Assembly: GCA_030533445.1 (NCBI GenBank)
Contig: CM060068.1
Location: 19,435,510-19,499,509, forward strand
Direction: 5' to 3'
Length of the DNA stretch: 64,000 nt
Origin: Cyprinodon diabolis
Taxonomy: Eukaryota > Chordata > Actinopteri > Cyprinodontiformes > Cyprinodontidae
The notes below the pieces were generated by a model. It did no database searches. It had not been told where the DNA came from and worked only from the letters and a program-made list of their open reading frames with translations. Within the stretch, counting starts at the first letter, position 1. Each line of letters starts with the position of its first letter. A program made the translations under genes and the position numbers. Below, piece after piece: positions 36,183 through 47,300 of the stretch.

Positions 36183-36437
36183 GGGCCGGATTTATCAAGA
36201 TCCAATTTTGCGTGCAGTAATTTGCACTAACAAACTGGAATTTTGCGCGAGGGGCTGAACCATGGTTTGCATGTGATTTAACAAGAGTGATTGCGTAACT
36301 GGTGGCAGGTGCAAAACTGTTGGAGACGCCCTATTTAAATGATGGTTTTGCGCGTTTTGTGGTTTGCGGCAAAGTAGTTTGTAGTTTGTACAAACTAGTG
36401 CATTAAGAAATTTAAATCTTACAGTGACACCCCCACC

Positions 36438-36527
<90 letters not shown>

Positions 36528-37429
36528 TTGGCAACCTTTATTCCCTAAGGTGGTATGTGGGTGAATTTCTACTTCACTGCAGTAAAAAACAAAACAAGAA
36601 ACAAGTGTTTTGTATTGGCCTGTACAAAAATGCACATACCAAATGGCTCACAAGAAGTGACTGTGGATGAGATTACTGCGCATACGCATCCCCGCAGCAT
36701 TGGCATGTTGCTCCACAGGCGCAGGGGGGAGGTCGGGGTTCTGTGGTAGGGCGTCAGGGCGACATGGCATTTGGAACGTCGGACAGCACTTCTGAAAAAC
36801 GAGATTGGGAGATCCCAGCTCTCGCTGCAACCGTACGCTGGAATGACCCAGATACAAAAAAGTGCAATGTTGCAAGGAGTTTTGTGATATATGTTATTGC
36901 GTTGGTCCTCATTGTGGCTGGCTCCAAATCCATTCGGAGTTCCCCCAACAGCTCCAAAATGGCAATGCTGGATAAACGATATGTTTTGATGATCGTTTCC
37001 TCGTTCATTCCAAAAATATTCACACGGAGTGAAAAAATGCATTCTCTGCGTCTCCTTGCTTCATTTCGATGTCTCCTTCTTGCGACAATAACCGCTGCCA
37101 TGTGTGCGCAATTACGCATACAGACCATTTGCACCTTCTTTTGAAACATGTTAAATATAGAGTCAGATACCGTTAGCAAAATTGCTTTCAGGTTTGATAA
37201 ATCACTTTGCGAGTGCTAAATTAATATATTTACATGTTCTCCTCCCACAAGACGCACTTTGCGTGTAAACGCCCCATATTGCATATTCATTGCAGAAAAA
37301 GTACTAAATGGATAAGAGGTGCTATTTAGCACGTTTTAAAGACCAAATCCTTTTAGCACGCTGTTTTTTAGCGTGCGCAGTGAAATAGCTCACGTTTTTA
37401 TACACGCAAACCTTTGATAGATCCGGCCC
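36183..37429 (-). mobile_element. PIF/Harbinger-derived element, copy B
   Basis: 1247-bp sister of 13889-15057 with the same GGGCCGGATTTATCAA and GATCCGGCCC ends. The 3-bp flanks are AGA on both sides (36180-36182, 37430-37432), so the duplication size is kept although the target differs from TAA. The interior has a longer A-run (36443-36487) followed by (AT)n. The transposase fragment on the minus strand is longer than in copy A. Confidence 0.88.
36754..37179 (-). pseudogene. Truncated HARBI1-type transposase N-terminus (copy B, longer frame)
   Basis: An open frame of 141 codons with the N-terminal layout of Harbinger transposases: basic RRRHRNEARRRR, then FGMNEETIIKTYRLSSIAIL, ELLGELRMDLEPATMRTNAI, TKLLATLHFFVSGSFQRTV and AARAGISQSRFSEVLSDV. 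It still has the 'ELR.DLEPAT' linker and 'SGSFQRTV' segment lost from copy A. The frame then runs into unrelated codons and stops; the DDE half is missing. Both copies keep this N-terminal frame open despite other changes, which is discussed in the findings. Confidence 0.78.
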
Positions 37430-37594
37430 AGAGCTTGAACATCTATAAACAAAGGTGTTGATAGCAGCAGCTCAGCTGATATTTCTCTCCAGGATTATGC
37501 CAAAGCCAAACAGGACCAGACCAGATGAAGCTACTATGAGAAAAAGCAGGGAGAGCATAAAGTCAGAGATTGAACTAACAAATACAGCAGAGTG

Positions 37595-38221
37595 ATGTAA
37601 GTGATGTAAGATGGAGCTTAGCCATTTAAGGCTTTATATGTGAGAAGGAGGATTTCAAATTCTATTCTGAATTTAACAGGAAGCCGATGAAGACAAGCTA
37701 GGATAGGAGAGATATGATCTCTCTTTTTAATTTTCATCAGAACTCTGGTTGCAGCATTTTTGGATCAGCTGAAGGCTTTTAACTACAGTTTGTGGACTTC
37801 CTGATAGTAAAGAATTACAATAGTCCAGCCTTGAAGTAACAAATGCATGGATGAGTTTCTCAGTACCATCCATGGACAGGATATTTCAAATTTTTTGCAA
37901 TCTTCTGCAGATGAAAGAAGGATGCAGGATGGATGGGTCCTGATAAAAAAAATAACATCAAGATTCTTTTACTTTTATTATCTGAGATCAGTTTAATCCA
38001 ATCCAAGGGAATTGACAGAGTAATCAAACTTTTCCTAACTTCTGTTTTGTCTGCATTCAGGAGCAGGAAGATAAGAGTCATCCAGTTTTTTATGTCTTCA
38101 AGACATGCCTATAATCTATGTAATGGGTTACGGTAGCTTCATCTGGATTTATAGTCAGATATCATCAGCATAACAGTGTAAATAAATCATATGCAGTCTA
38201 ATATTTCTGCCGATTGGAAAC

Positions 38222-38260
<39 letters not shown>

Positions 38261-38535
38261 CGATCAGATACATAGGATTTAAACCAGTGCTAGTGCTGTT
38301 CCTTTAATTCCTACAAAAAATTTGAGTCTTTCTAAAAGAATATTATGATCAACTGTGTCAAATGCAGCACTGAAATCTAACAGGACAAGTACGGATACAA
38401 GTCGATTATCTGAAGACATGAGAATATCATTAGCGACTTTCACCAGAGCTGTTTCAGTGCTATTATGAGCTCTATTCTTCTTGCTTGAAGGTAAAGGTAA
38501 AGCACAGAAAGTTAAAAATCAATTATCTAAAAGGT
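37595..38535 (-). pseudogene. CR1/L2/Rex-group LINE reverse transcriptase remnant, antisense
   Basis: Minus-strand pieces in order match a fish non-LTR reverse transcriptase: TETALVKVANDI (about 38455), VLVLLDFSAAFDTVDHNILL (about 38400-38345), the catalytic CYADDI box (about 38180), LLLNADKTEV (about 38060), the F.H...IAK segment (about 37900), VTSRLDYCNSLLSG-like codons (about 37835) and a domain reaching HWLPVK-like sequence near 37680. Stops and frameshifts break it repeatedly, and an (AT)n tract (38224-38262) interrupts it. Dead copy. The same protein region's C-terminus recurs at 60050-60560 in the other orientation. Confidence 0.8.
38224..38262. repeat. (TA)n microsatellite
   Basis: About 17 TA units with one TTT interruption, inside the LINE remnant. 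Confidence 0.9.
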
Positions 38536-40236
38536 TATTGATTTCAATTAAGAGAGTCATTTAACAAAATATTATTTTGCTAAATAATATTTTATTTACC
38601 TTATTAGAAAAAACGTTGTGAATTTGTTTGAACACATTCCAAATGCTCTAAATGGTTTAAAAGCTAATTTAAAGTAAACATTTATGTTTTGATTTGAAGT
38701 TGCTAATTTATTTTACATGTGTACAGAGTTACTCTTTGACCATGATTTGAGCTTGAATTGCTATTTTATTTGTAGTCCTAACACAGCCAGTTGGGCATGT
38801 GTTCACAGAACAATATTGTATTGTTATTTGATTAAACACCCTATTTCTGCCCCCCACAGGTAGGCATTTAATACAAAGTTGCTGCATACTAATTATGGCC
38901 ACCGTCTTTTTGGGAATTAATCAATAACAACTAGAACATTTAACATCCTAACTGTTACCTCATACTCCTGTTTCTTGCACAGTGTAGCTAAAACAGTCAA
39001 CAAAAGCCAAAAAAGAGACAAAGGCTGCTCCCTGATTTGAAAAAAAGTAAGACCTAGTTAATTGTCTCGAATTAACTCCCCCCCTATAATCCATTGCTGG
39101 CGTATTGGCATTTTTGTGGAAGGAGGCTCAGCTGCAGCCAAGTGCACAACAATGGGAGCCCTGCTGGGATAAAAACAGTGAGAGTTTTGTGATGGGGGTT
39201 TTGTGAGCAACGTCCAGATTTTCATGCTTGTTTTTGCTGGTTTTTTTTTTACACACATAACACTTGAACTGTTTCCACAGCCGTCATACACAGTCAGGGG
39301 ACCATGCTGACAGCATGGTTTTGATGACTGAGAATGTGTTTGTGCTTGCATCTGAAGACAGAGCTAGACCAAGGGATAAATAGGGTATTTGAGATTTATC
39401 AATGAATATGAAATTGCGAAGAACTCCTTTCCAACTCCTATGATCAAATACTGACTCTGTGTTTGTTCATCCAGAAAAGCCATTTGAGCAAACCTTCATT
39501 TTCACATAGTGGGCAATTTTGAGAGTCATTTGCTTCAGTGCCATGGGTTTGTTAAATCACACAATAGCTCTGATTTATCTAATTGAAACTACAGATTGGA
39601 AATGTGCCTAGAGGATTTCACAGAGTTTAAATAAATTGGTCTCTGCTACCAGGGCCCTTGACTGTAAATGACAGTAAAGTACCCAACCATATGAACAAAT
39701 AGAAAAAAAACTGTTTATGGAAGTTCGTATTGATCACCTCTAAATGTGATTGGCCACAATTTAAAGTTCATTTTCAAATATCATTAGAGACATTTCCGAT
39801 GTCATTAATTTGAGTTAAATTTGATTGTGTTTCATGTAATAAAAGTCACTCAGTGAATGATGGAGCAGTAAATCTGAGCTAGAGTAAAACATTGATATTT
39901 TCAAGTCTAGTTGAGTGGAATTGAGGTTCAGTAAATGAAGCCGCTGCTTTTTCCTCCATTTCCAACGTCCCTAACCCTAACCGCAACACAGTCAGAATCA
40001 GGTAAATAAAAACAAAAGTGTCTCATACAGCCTAACTACATGTAGAATCAGATATAGGATATAAATGTAAATGTGTTTTAATAAGGTTTTCAAGGTTTAA
40101 AGTTTTTATAGGTATGATATTTGGACACTGGATGGAAATAACTAGGTGATAGTTCTTAATAACTTTTACATGAAGTTTGATGGGATTAAAATTATGTGAG
40201 AAGTTTTATCCAGTCAGGACACTGTAAAGGAACACT
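38536..40236. other. intron sequence, no gene recognised
   Basis: AT-rich; a T-run at 39241-39250. No exon or delimited repeat. Confidence 0.55.
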
Positions 40237-40515
40237 ATGGACAGCGGAAACATGCAAGAGAAGGAGAGTTTTGTGTCGGTGGTCATGGATGAGTCTCCTC
40301 CATTATACATTTTTTATTTAGAGGAGGAAAGCGGGGACGAAGTTGTTGTAGAAGAGGACGCCAGGGTGGCAGAAGCTTTGTTTGGTGTAGAAGGCTTACC
40401 GCCGTACATGTTTTCGCCCTTGCCTTGCAACGCTGCCAGTTCTGTTAGCTCTACGCCGGCCGAAGACACAGACGTCCATCCCCGTGAAAACTGGGACCTA
40501 ACTCAATGGTATTGA
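40237..40515 (+). CDS. Unidentified acidic 92-codon ORF
   Basis: ATG to TGA, 92 codons, starting MDSGNMQEKESFVSVVMDES and ending HPRENWDLTQWY. Strongly acidic (EEESGDEVVVEEDARV at about 28-43). The segment EGLPPYMFSPLP is reminiscent of a 'PY.FEP' motif in teleost transposon-associated P2X7-tail-like proteins, but the match is short. The segment is CpG- and GC-richer than its flanks, with two CCAAT/ATTGG boxes and a TATATA-like stretch downstream (40590-40695). No inverted repeats were found. It may be an exon of a mobile-element gene or a retroposed fragment; I do not assign a function. Confidence 0.3.
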   Translation: MDSGNMQEKESFVSVVMDESPPLYIFYLEEESGDEVVVEEDARVAEALFGVEGLPPYMFSPLPCNAASSVSSTPAEDTDVHPRENWDLTQWY

Positions 40516-40952
40516 GTTGCATATATTAGCTCCGACATATGAATATAGATGCTATGACCGAAAAATTCGATTGACAGATGACCGTTGATATGTGATTGGC
40601 TGAATTCAGGTGTACAAGCTGACATTGTCTAAGTCTAACCAATCATGTGTTTTAGTATTGTCTTTTCCTATGATGTTACAAATGTTTTATATAGGGTCTT
40701 CCATATTTCTATCATCACATCCCTACCTTCCAAATACAACAGTCATTTTTGGTTGAGAAGTTGATGCAGCTCCGCCATGCAGTATGGCTAATTGGGCTTT
40801 ATGGAGTAATTGTGACTGTTATAGACAGAACAGCAGAAAGAGCAATCTGCATCCTTGTTGGGATTGAACTGCAAATAATCCTGTTGCGGACACTGTTTAG
40901 ATTCTGTTCCATCAGGCCGTGGGCATCATTATTTCTCTTGCAAATATCAGTG

Positions 40953-41567
40953 TGGCTGGGATGCACAGTGAGGCAGTGGGAAGCACTGCTGCCTTGCAGC
41001 AAAAAAGGTTCTGGGTTCTATTCTCTGTCCGGGGTCTTCCTGCATGGAGTTTGCATGTTCTCCCCGTGCATGTGTGGGTTCCCTCTGGGTACTCCAGCTT
41101 CCTCCCACAGTCCAAAAACATGACTGTGTATAATAGAATAAAAATCCTTTTATTGTCCCACAATAGGGAAATTCTGGTGTTTACAAGAATTCTGGTGTTT
41201 ACAGCAGCAAAAATATTATCAAAAAAATTGTCACACAAATTTAATAAATAGAAAAAAGAATAACATACTAGTGACGAGTTAAAATATAAACTATAAAATA
41301 CTGTACTGTAAAGTGTTAACTATATAAACCTGTGCAACTGGAGAATAAAATAACCAATTATTCGCTTGATTGGCTTCTCTAAATTCTCCTTAGGTGTGAG
41401 TGTGTTTATGAATGGTTGTTTGTCCTGTGTGTCTCTGTGTTGCCCTGCGATTCTGGCAACCTGTCCAGGGTGTACCCCACCTCTCACACATTGACAGCTG
41501 GAGATAGGCACCAGCACCCCTCGCAACCCCAGCAGGGATAAGCATGACGGAAAATGGATGGATGGTT
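40953..41567 (+). repeat. DANA/Mermaid-type SINE, sense, split by an insertion
   Basis: Head GGCTGGGATGCACAGTGAGG, box-B-like GGTTCTGGGTTCTATTC, core CATGGAGTTTGCATGTTCTC, interrupted after AAAAACATGACTGT (about 41130) and resumed at TTGGCTTCTCTAAATTCTCC (about 41370), finishing in GGATGGATGG. The two halves together make one SINE. Confidence 0.82.
41131..41368 (-). mobile_element. LINE 3'-end insertion within the SINE
   Basis: The insert begins with ATAATAGAATAAAAATCCTT then TTATTGTCCCACAATAGGGAAATTC, the reverse complement of a LINE tail type common in fish (GAATTT.CCCATTGTGGGACAATAAAGG). A short duplication GAATTCTGGTGTTTACA occurs twice (41171-41203). It is younger than the SINE it splits. 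Confidence 0.6.
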
Positions 41568-42439
41568 ATCAGTTTGGCTCTGCCTAAGATGAACAGTGGA
41601 TCGTGTTCATCCTTAACTTCTGGACAGTGTTTAAACTACTCCACTGTAAAAATATCCGTCTAAAGCCCACTATGTACTTCATTATTACATTATTTCCCAC
41701 TCCAGCAGCGAATTACGTCATTTTGATCTCCCAGCCCTGTCTTTGAGGGGTCTTACTGCTTCTTCTCGACACAACTTTTTATCCCTACTCTGACTGGACA
41801 GGATTTCAGGATTTAAATGGTCCTGTTTAGGTTGGAAAAGTCGAGATTCCTCATGTATCTGTCGATTATCACACAGTTCAACACTGCAGGTTTAAAGCGG
41901 TCTAACATGCCACTTCTGTTCCCTCGTGGCATGTCTCTTAACTATTCAGGTGGGGCCGTCCACCACTGTAGCACCACTCTCCCCCAGTGTTTGCAGCCTT
42001 TACAAATAGCATCAGAGCACCCATAAGCTTTTATTTCTCTGTGCTTCTTTACTTTCAGCTCCCTGCCTACCTTGTGCTTGCCTCGCTCTCTTTGCCACCC
42101 TCCCCTGCCCGCACTCAATCTCTTTTCAGTGACGTGTATTATAGTAGGGCAGACTTCAACAGCTGAGCTTTCTATCAAGTATGGGTACTTGGGGGCAAAA
42201 CAAAATCTTGTCTCCTCGACAACAAAAAAAATGTTGCAATTCTTGCTTAATATGTTACACATTTTAATCTAATTACAGATGAATCGACTGTTAATCATAA
42301 GTCAATTATTTGTTTCTATCCAAGAAGTAGCCTCACATTTATACCAAAGGGCAATGTAGTCACCAGTTAAGCTAACAGTAATGTTTTTGGTCTATGCAAG
42401 GAAGCAGTACAAGGAAAAAAACATGTAAAACACACAAAA

Positions 42440-42522
42440 AGACCCAATTCCAGGGATCTAACATGGGACCTTCTTGTCGCTAAGGCAACAATCCTACTGA
42501 CTCCAATGTGCAACCCCCTTAT
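42440..42522 (-). repeat. DANA/Mermaid-type SINE head fragment, antisense
   Basis: On + it reads CCAGGGATCTAACATGGGACC then TTCTTGTCGCTAAGGCAACAATCC..., matching the box-A/box-B part of the SINE in reverse. The body and tail are missing. Confidence 0.55.
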
Positions 42523-44334
42523 CTGAACATATTTTACAAATGCACATCATATGGGATTGGATGATTATAATAATATAATGTTTGAATTACTTGTACGTAA
42601 AATCTCATGTGAAACTTACAGGATTTCATATTATCCCCCAGCAAAAACTTATACCGTATAATACTGTAACTTGACTTTGTTGTAAAAAAAATTCATGGAG
42701 TAAATATGATGCATATGTTAAACTCTTGGTTTCACATGGGTGTCACAATAAGTTGTGAGACTCATTAGATAGCATACGCTGCCCATGAGAAAAAGGTAAA
42801 TGGATGACATTCATTTAGTACTTTTCTAGTCTTACCATAAATCATACATTTCATATGACACTAAAACTATTTAACTTGTCAAATGTTTCACATGTGTCCA
42901 GTTATATGATGTCTATTTTGCTACAAATGATTTTTCAACATGCATTTCATATGTTAGACTTGTCAGATGTAAAACCAATTTTATCCATCAAATGTGATTA
43001 AAGGGTTGAATTTAAATAGTGCAGTAATTTTTTTTTACATTTTAAATGTGTAAGTTGCGTTGTGTAATAACAGAGAACCCATGCTCTAAAGCACATGCAG
43101 TTTCTTAGTTTTACCGTTGAAAATGTATTGGTATTGTATCTGAAGCCGGTAGAGCTCATCTAATATCTCAAACTGATTTCACATATAAAAAGCCACACTT
43201 GTTTTTCACAAAGTGAAAGCTTCCAAACTAGACGGAAATATATAATGTTAAAATTTTACAACAAATGATTGGGATCAGATCCCTCCACTATGAGCATCAC
43301 CATGGCAATGTGTTATTATAAACATCTTTTATGCAACCTGAATAAAATTTGTTCATGCATTTCATTTCTCTTGGGAACGGTTGTTCAACATAAAAATAAT
43401 TCGAGGCCAGCAAAATAGTTACTATACTTAAACATAAGGTGCAAGTTTAAAACATAAAACATTTTTGGTACTATGGTATAAGTGGTTTAAACAACTGAAA
43501 AGTGTGGATTTCACAGTTTTAATGCACTTTGCAAAGGAACGCCACTCCTCTTCATGTTATGGGGTTCAATACTCAGTGTTGTGCATTAAAACCACGTAAT
43601 GCACAGATCCTTGTTGTTAAATCCTAACTTATAAAAGCACTTACAGATGTAGAATGCATATAGTATCTTGTATGTTTCAAATGTAGGAGAAAGCAAAGGT
43701 TTTAAAATGTTTTTTTTATATTTTAATTAAAGGAATTTGACAGGAATACAATTCCCTTATTTCTTTAGCAGTTCTTTTTATATCTAGTATTTATTTATTT
43801 ATTTTTTTTTACATCAAACGTTTTTCTTTATTGATTCTCATTGGTACTTATTTATATAAAATCCAGAATGTAAGATCAAGTTTCTTTTTGCTTCTTATAA
43901 ATATGTTTAGCTTTTCAAACCTGGGTAAGCTTCCTGTAGATGGCTTGAGATGTGATTACCACTTGTTCTATACTTTTTCTTCCGGTTACTATCTACAAGC
44001 GCTGACAGGCTGCCTCAGAATTTATAGTGCTTTTCTATTTCAGCCACCAAAGAACCCATTTTATCTTTACTGTCACTCACCTCACTTACTTAGACCTGGG
44101 ATGCTGCTAGCTCCTTCTTATCTAGTAAGGGTGCATTTATTTGGGGTCTCAGAAAAGAGATGGCGTTTGGCCATCTAAATCTTAAAGTTTATTCCTAACA
44201 CCTCACCTCTTAGCTTTCACTCAGTTTGTAATAGAATAAACCTGTTAAGTCTGGGAAATGTGGAATTGTACCATAAAGTGCAGATACTACAACTGTAATC
44301 TCTCCCTCTCAGCGGTTTGTCATTTCTAATATCC

Positions 44335-44371
44335 AGTCGCTCATACAAGGTTATTCCTTGTATGAGCGACT
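44335..44371. repeat. Perfect 16-bp hairpin, 5-nt loop
   Basis: Arms AGTCGCTCATACAAGG (44335-44350) and CCTTGTATGAGCGACT (44356-44371) are perfectly complementary around TTATT. CCCTCTCA lies on both sides (44304-44311 and 44376-44383). Confidence 0.97.
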
Positions 44372-44684
44372 CTTTCCCTCTCAAATGTGGTTTCTATGAG
44401 ACCTGTGTTGAGGTGCAAGATGAATTTGTAGATTCTGGAGTTTTTCCACAGCTGTCACATTAACATTATATATACTATGGGCCTCGCTTTGCACCAAAAT
44501 GGGAGAATTTGGAGGGATTTTACGGTATTAATGTGAAGATTATTTTTGCTAGAAAATACTGTATATGATACTGTGTTGAATGCAAAACACAAGGGCAATT
44601 TAACTGTGTAACTTAATAGGGGTCCTGTCATCACAAACAAATATACAGAAGAAAAGTTAATCTTTTTTTTAATTGATTTTTGCT

Positions 44685-44735
44685 CCGTGATAGACTGGCA
44701 GCCTGTCTAGGGTGGACAAGATTGATGGATGTTTT
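44685..44735 (+). repeat. SINE 3' fragment
   Basis: CGTGATAGACTGGCAGCCTG followed by TCTAGGGTGGACAAGATTGATGGATG matches the 3' part of the DANA-like SINE. Confidence 0.5.
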
Positions 44736-44833
44736 TTTTTGCTTTTGAACCTAAGTTTATTTTCATAGCTGATGTGTTTAACCAAAATCATAATTCATAT
44801 CTCTTTTTAAAATCGTAAATTATTTGTTACAAT

Positions 44834-45449
44834 CAGAGATGGGAAGTAACGAAGTACAAATACTTCATTACTGTACTCAAGTAGATTTTTCTGATATTTT
44901 TACTTTACTTTACTACTTATTTTTATGGCGACTTTTTACTTCTACTCCTTACATTTTTACACAAATATCTGTACTTTTTACTCCTTACATTTTAAAAACT
45001 TGGTTCGTTACTTTAGTTTTGAATCATTTCAATGGAGTTACCGTTATTATTTTTCACGTCATCAATACCAAATTCAATCTAATTGGATGGGAATCTACGT
45101 TGCATTTGACGCACCACTACAAGATGGATCGACAGATTCGGCGGTATTCATTCGCGGCTTGGTGGCGGTGGCGTTAGCATAGTAGTATGGACGACGAGAT
45201 GATTGAAAATGAACACAACGGAGATCTAGTCCTATTGGCAGACATCCATTTAAAATTTAGACAACGGCATGAAAGAAGTGGTTTCTACTTTTACTTTTAT
45301 ACTTTAAGTAAATTTACAAGCCTGTACTTTGTTACTTTTACTTAAGTAAAGTAGTTTAATCAGTACTTCCACTTTTACCAGAGTATTTTTTAACACAAGT
45401 ATCTGTACTTTTACTCAAGTACGGAAAGTGAGTACTTTTGCCATCTCTG
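44834..45449. mobile_element. 616-bp non-autonomous hAT element
   Basis: Perfect 8-bp duplication GTTACAAT on both sides (44826-44833, 45450-45457). Ends CAGAGATGG and CCATCTCTG are inverted. Subterminal regions repeat AAGTA/TACTT motifs (for example CAAGTAGATTTTTC, CTTTTACTCAAGTACGGAAA). ORFs crossing it have no transposase character. An intact duplication suggests a fairly young insertion. Confidence 0.93.
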
Positions 45450-45539
45450 GTTACAATCCACCTCTGATTAAAAGCAAAACAAAAGCTTGTTAATATACAA
45501 ACTGTTTTGATGTAAAACAACACACTCCTCTGAGATTAT

Positions 45540-45830
45540 ACTGTGTTTCTCTTCTGATGAACTTTTTCAAAATATTTACTGGTAATTTGTTGTTGCTGGC
45601 CTTGAAAAGAATCTGCAGTGTTTGAAAGTTCAGTTAATCATTATTCTTTAATCGAGTAAATAATGGGTCAGTGTGAGCTTGATATCTAGCATTATTAATT
45701 ATTCTTATTGCTCTGTTTTGCAAGCTGACATTTTGTTTTAAAGGAGTTTTTTTTTTTGTTCGAGACCTCCACACAATAATTAAATAACGTATTTTTAATA
45801 AGCAGTGTACAGTAATGCATATGGTCAATT
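45540..45830 (-). pseudogene. Non-LTR reverse transcriptase C-terminal fragment, antisense
   Basis: On the minus strand, 45828-45634 reads ...VWRSRTKKKTPLKQNVSLQN then RAIRIINNARYQAHTDPLFTRL. This is the 'VWG.T....L..LQ.KAIRII....Y..HT.PLF..L' block that follows the reverse transcriptase core in fish LINEs. Only this block is recognisable. Confidence 0.62.
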
Positions 45831-45860
45831 TTAATCAAATAAGCTAAGCATATCTAGGAA

Positions 45861-46120
45861 CTCCTTCAAGACTATTGGAAGACCATTTCAGCTAATCAAG
45901 AGAATGCAAAGAGTGTGCAAAGCCAAAGGTGGCTATTTTGAAGAACCTAGAATATAAGACATATTTTCAGTTGTTTCACACTTTTGTTAAGTATATAATT
46001 CCACATGTGTTAATTCATAGTTTCGATGCCTTCAGTGTGAATCTACAATTTTCATAGTCTGAAAATAAAGAAAACTCTTTGAATAAGAAGGTGTATCCAA
46101 ACATTTGGTCTGTACTGTAT
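45861..46120 (+). mobile_element. Tc1-like transposon 3' end
   Basis: Begins in the transposase C-terminal coding region (CTCCTTCAAGACTATTGGAA, family residues SFKTIGRPFQ), passes a 3' UTR, and ends ACATTTGGTCTGTACTGTA, the terminal inverted repeat of a common teleost Tc1 element. The 5' end, catalytic domain and left repeat are missing. Confidence 0.75.
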
Positions 46121-46639
46121 ATATACAATTTAGGGGCTACTTCTTTTTGTATTTCTAGTTAGAAGCAGTAACTTCTACGCCTAGTGAATGTCCTACACAT
46201 AACACTGCTCGACATAATGCATCATATCTTGACAACTGGCAAAAACAAGACTATCAGTGTACTTTGTCATACAATTGATTGGGCTTGATGGGGCATCTTG
46301 TTCACCCACTGCAAGCAATTGACATATCCAGCCTCTAAGTCCCTTTGATCTGATACTGTTTTCAATCCAACATCATTACATTTATTTTTACAAGTAGAAT
46401 TTTATTTTTACAATTCAGGTTTGATTATTGACATAGTTTTTGTCTGAAAGTGAACAATTTAAAATACCCGACATAATCCTCAAAAATGCTTTTTTGATAA
46501 GTTGCAATTAAGTCGCTCTAGGCTCTAGGTGATCAGCCAGACAGCCCTTCTTTGAACTGCCAGCATAACATGTGGGGCTATGCTGAGACACTGAGGCTAT
46601 GTTGAGGGAGGCCATTTTTAGGGGCCATCCAATCACTGT

Positions 46640-47300
46640 ACAAGTGGAGAAGGAATTTGGTCCTCATTGCAGGAATTATGTTTGACCTTTGGCATGTTGG
46701 GCTCTAGCAGGGTTGCCCTCTACCACTGGTTTTGTTCATATCCTTTATGGACAGGATTTCTAAGCCAAAGGATTTTGTTCCTGGTTTATGCAGATGAAGT
46801 GGTTCAGTTTACTCAAGCCATCTACAGCATGTGCTGGGGCGGTTCTCAGCAGTGCGAAGTGGCAGGGATGAAGATCCTCTCCTCCAAGTCTATTGCCATG
46901 GTTCTTTGCCAGAAAAAGTTGGGCTCCTCTCTTCAGGTAGAAGGAGAGGTATTGCCTCAAGTGGAGGAGTTTAAATATTTTGAGGACTTGTTCATGATGG
47001 AGAGGAGCATAGACTGTGAGATCAATAGATGGATCAGCATGGCTGCCGCCATAATACGGATGCTGTATAGTCATGAAAAGTGGACCATGGCTGAAAGTGC
47101 GAAATCCTGGATACAAGTGGCTGAAATGAGATTTTCTCGGAAGGTTGGCAAGGTGCTCCCTTAGAGATAGGGGGAGGATTTCGGCCATCAGGGAGAGGCT
47201 TAGGATAGAGCCCTCTTCTCCTCCATATCAAGAGGAGTCTGCTGAGGTGGACTAGACACCTGCTTTGAATGCCCCCTGGATGCTTTCCTTAGGAGGTGTT
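46640..47300 (+). pseudogene. Non-LTR reverse transcriptase fragment (second LINE clade)
   Basis: The frame at 46667-47164 holds a degraded catalytic box (LVYADEVVQF for L.FADDVV), then CEVAGMKILSSKSIAMVLCQ KKLG, LQVEGEVLPQVEEFKYFEDL and EINRWISMAAAIIRMLY. After losses it continues as WIQVAEMRFSRKVGKVLP and, out of frame, as a degraded HL.RMPPG...LGGV equivalent at 47255-47300. This is the well-known fish LINE block with 'PQVEEFKYLG'. The YADE change in the catalytic pair and missing segments show it is inactive. Confidence 0.8.

Larger units (their letters stand above)
41570..44684. other. intron sequence with SINE fragments
   Basis: A SINE head fragment lies at 42440-42522 on the minus strand. 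A perfect hairpin at 44335-44371 is listed separately. The remainder is AT-rich with no recognised gene. Confidence 0.55.

Noticed and set aside
40232..40241. TGGACAGCGG as a possible REST/RE1 half-site
   Set aside because: The partner half-site is absent at any accepted spacing.
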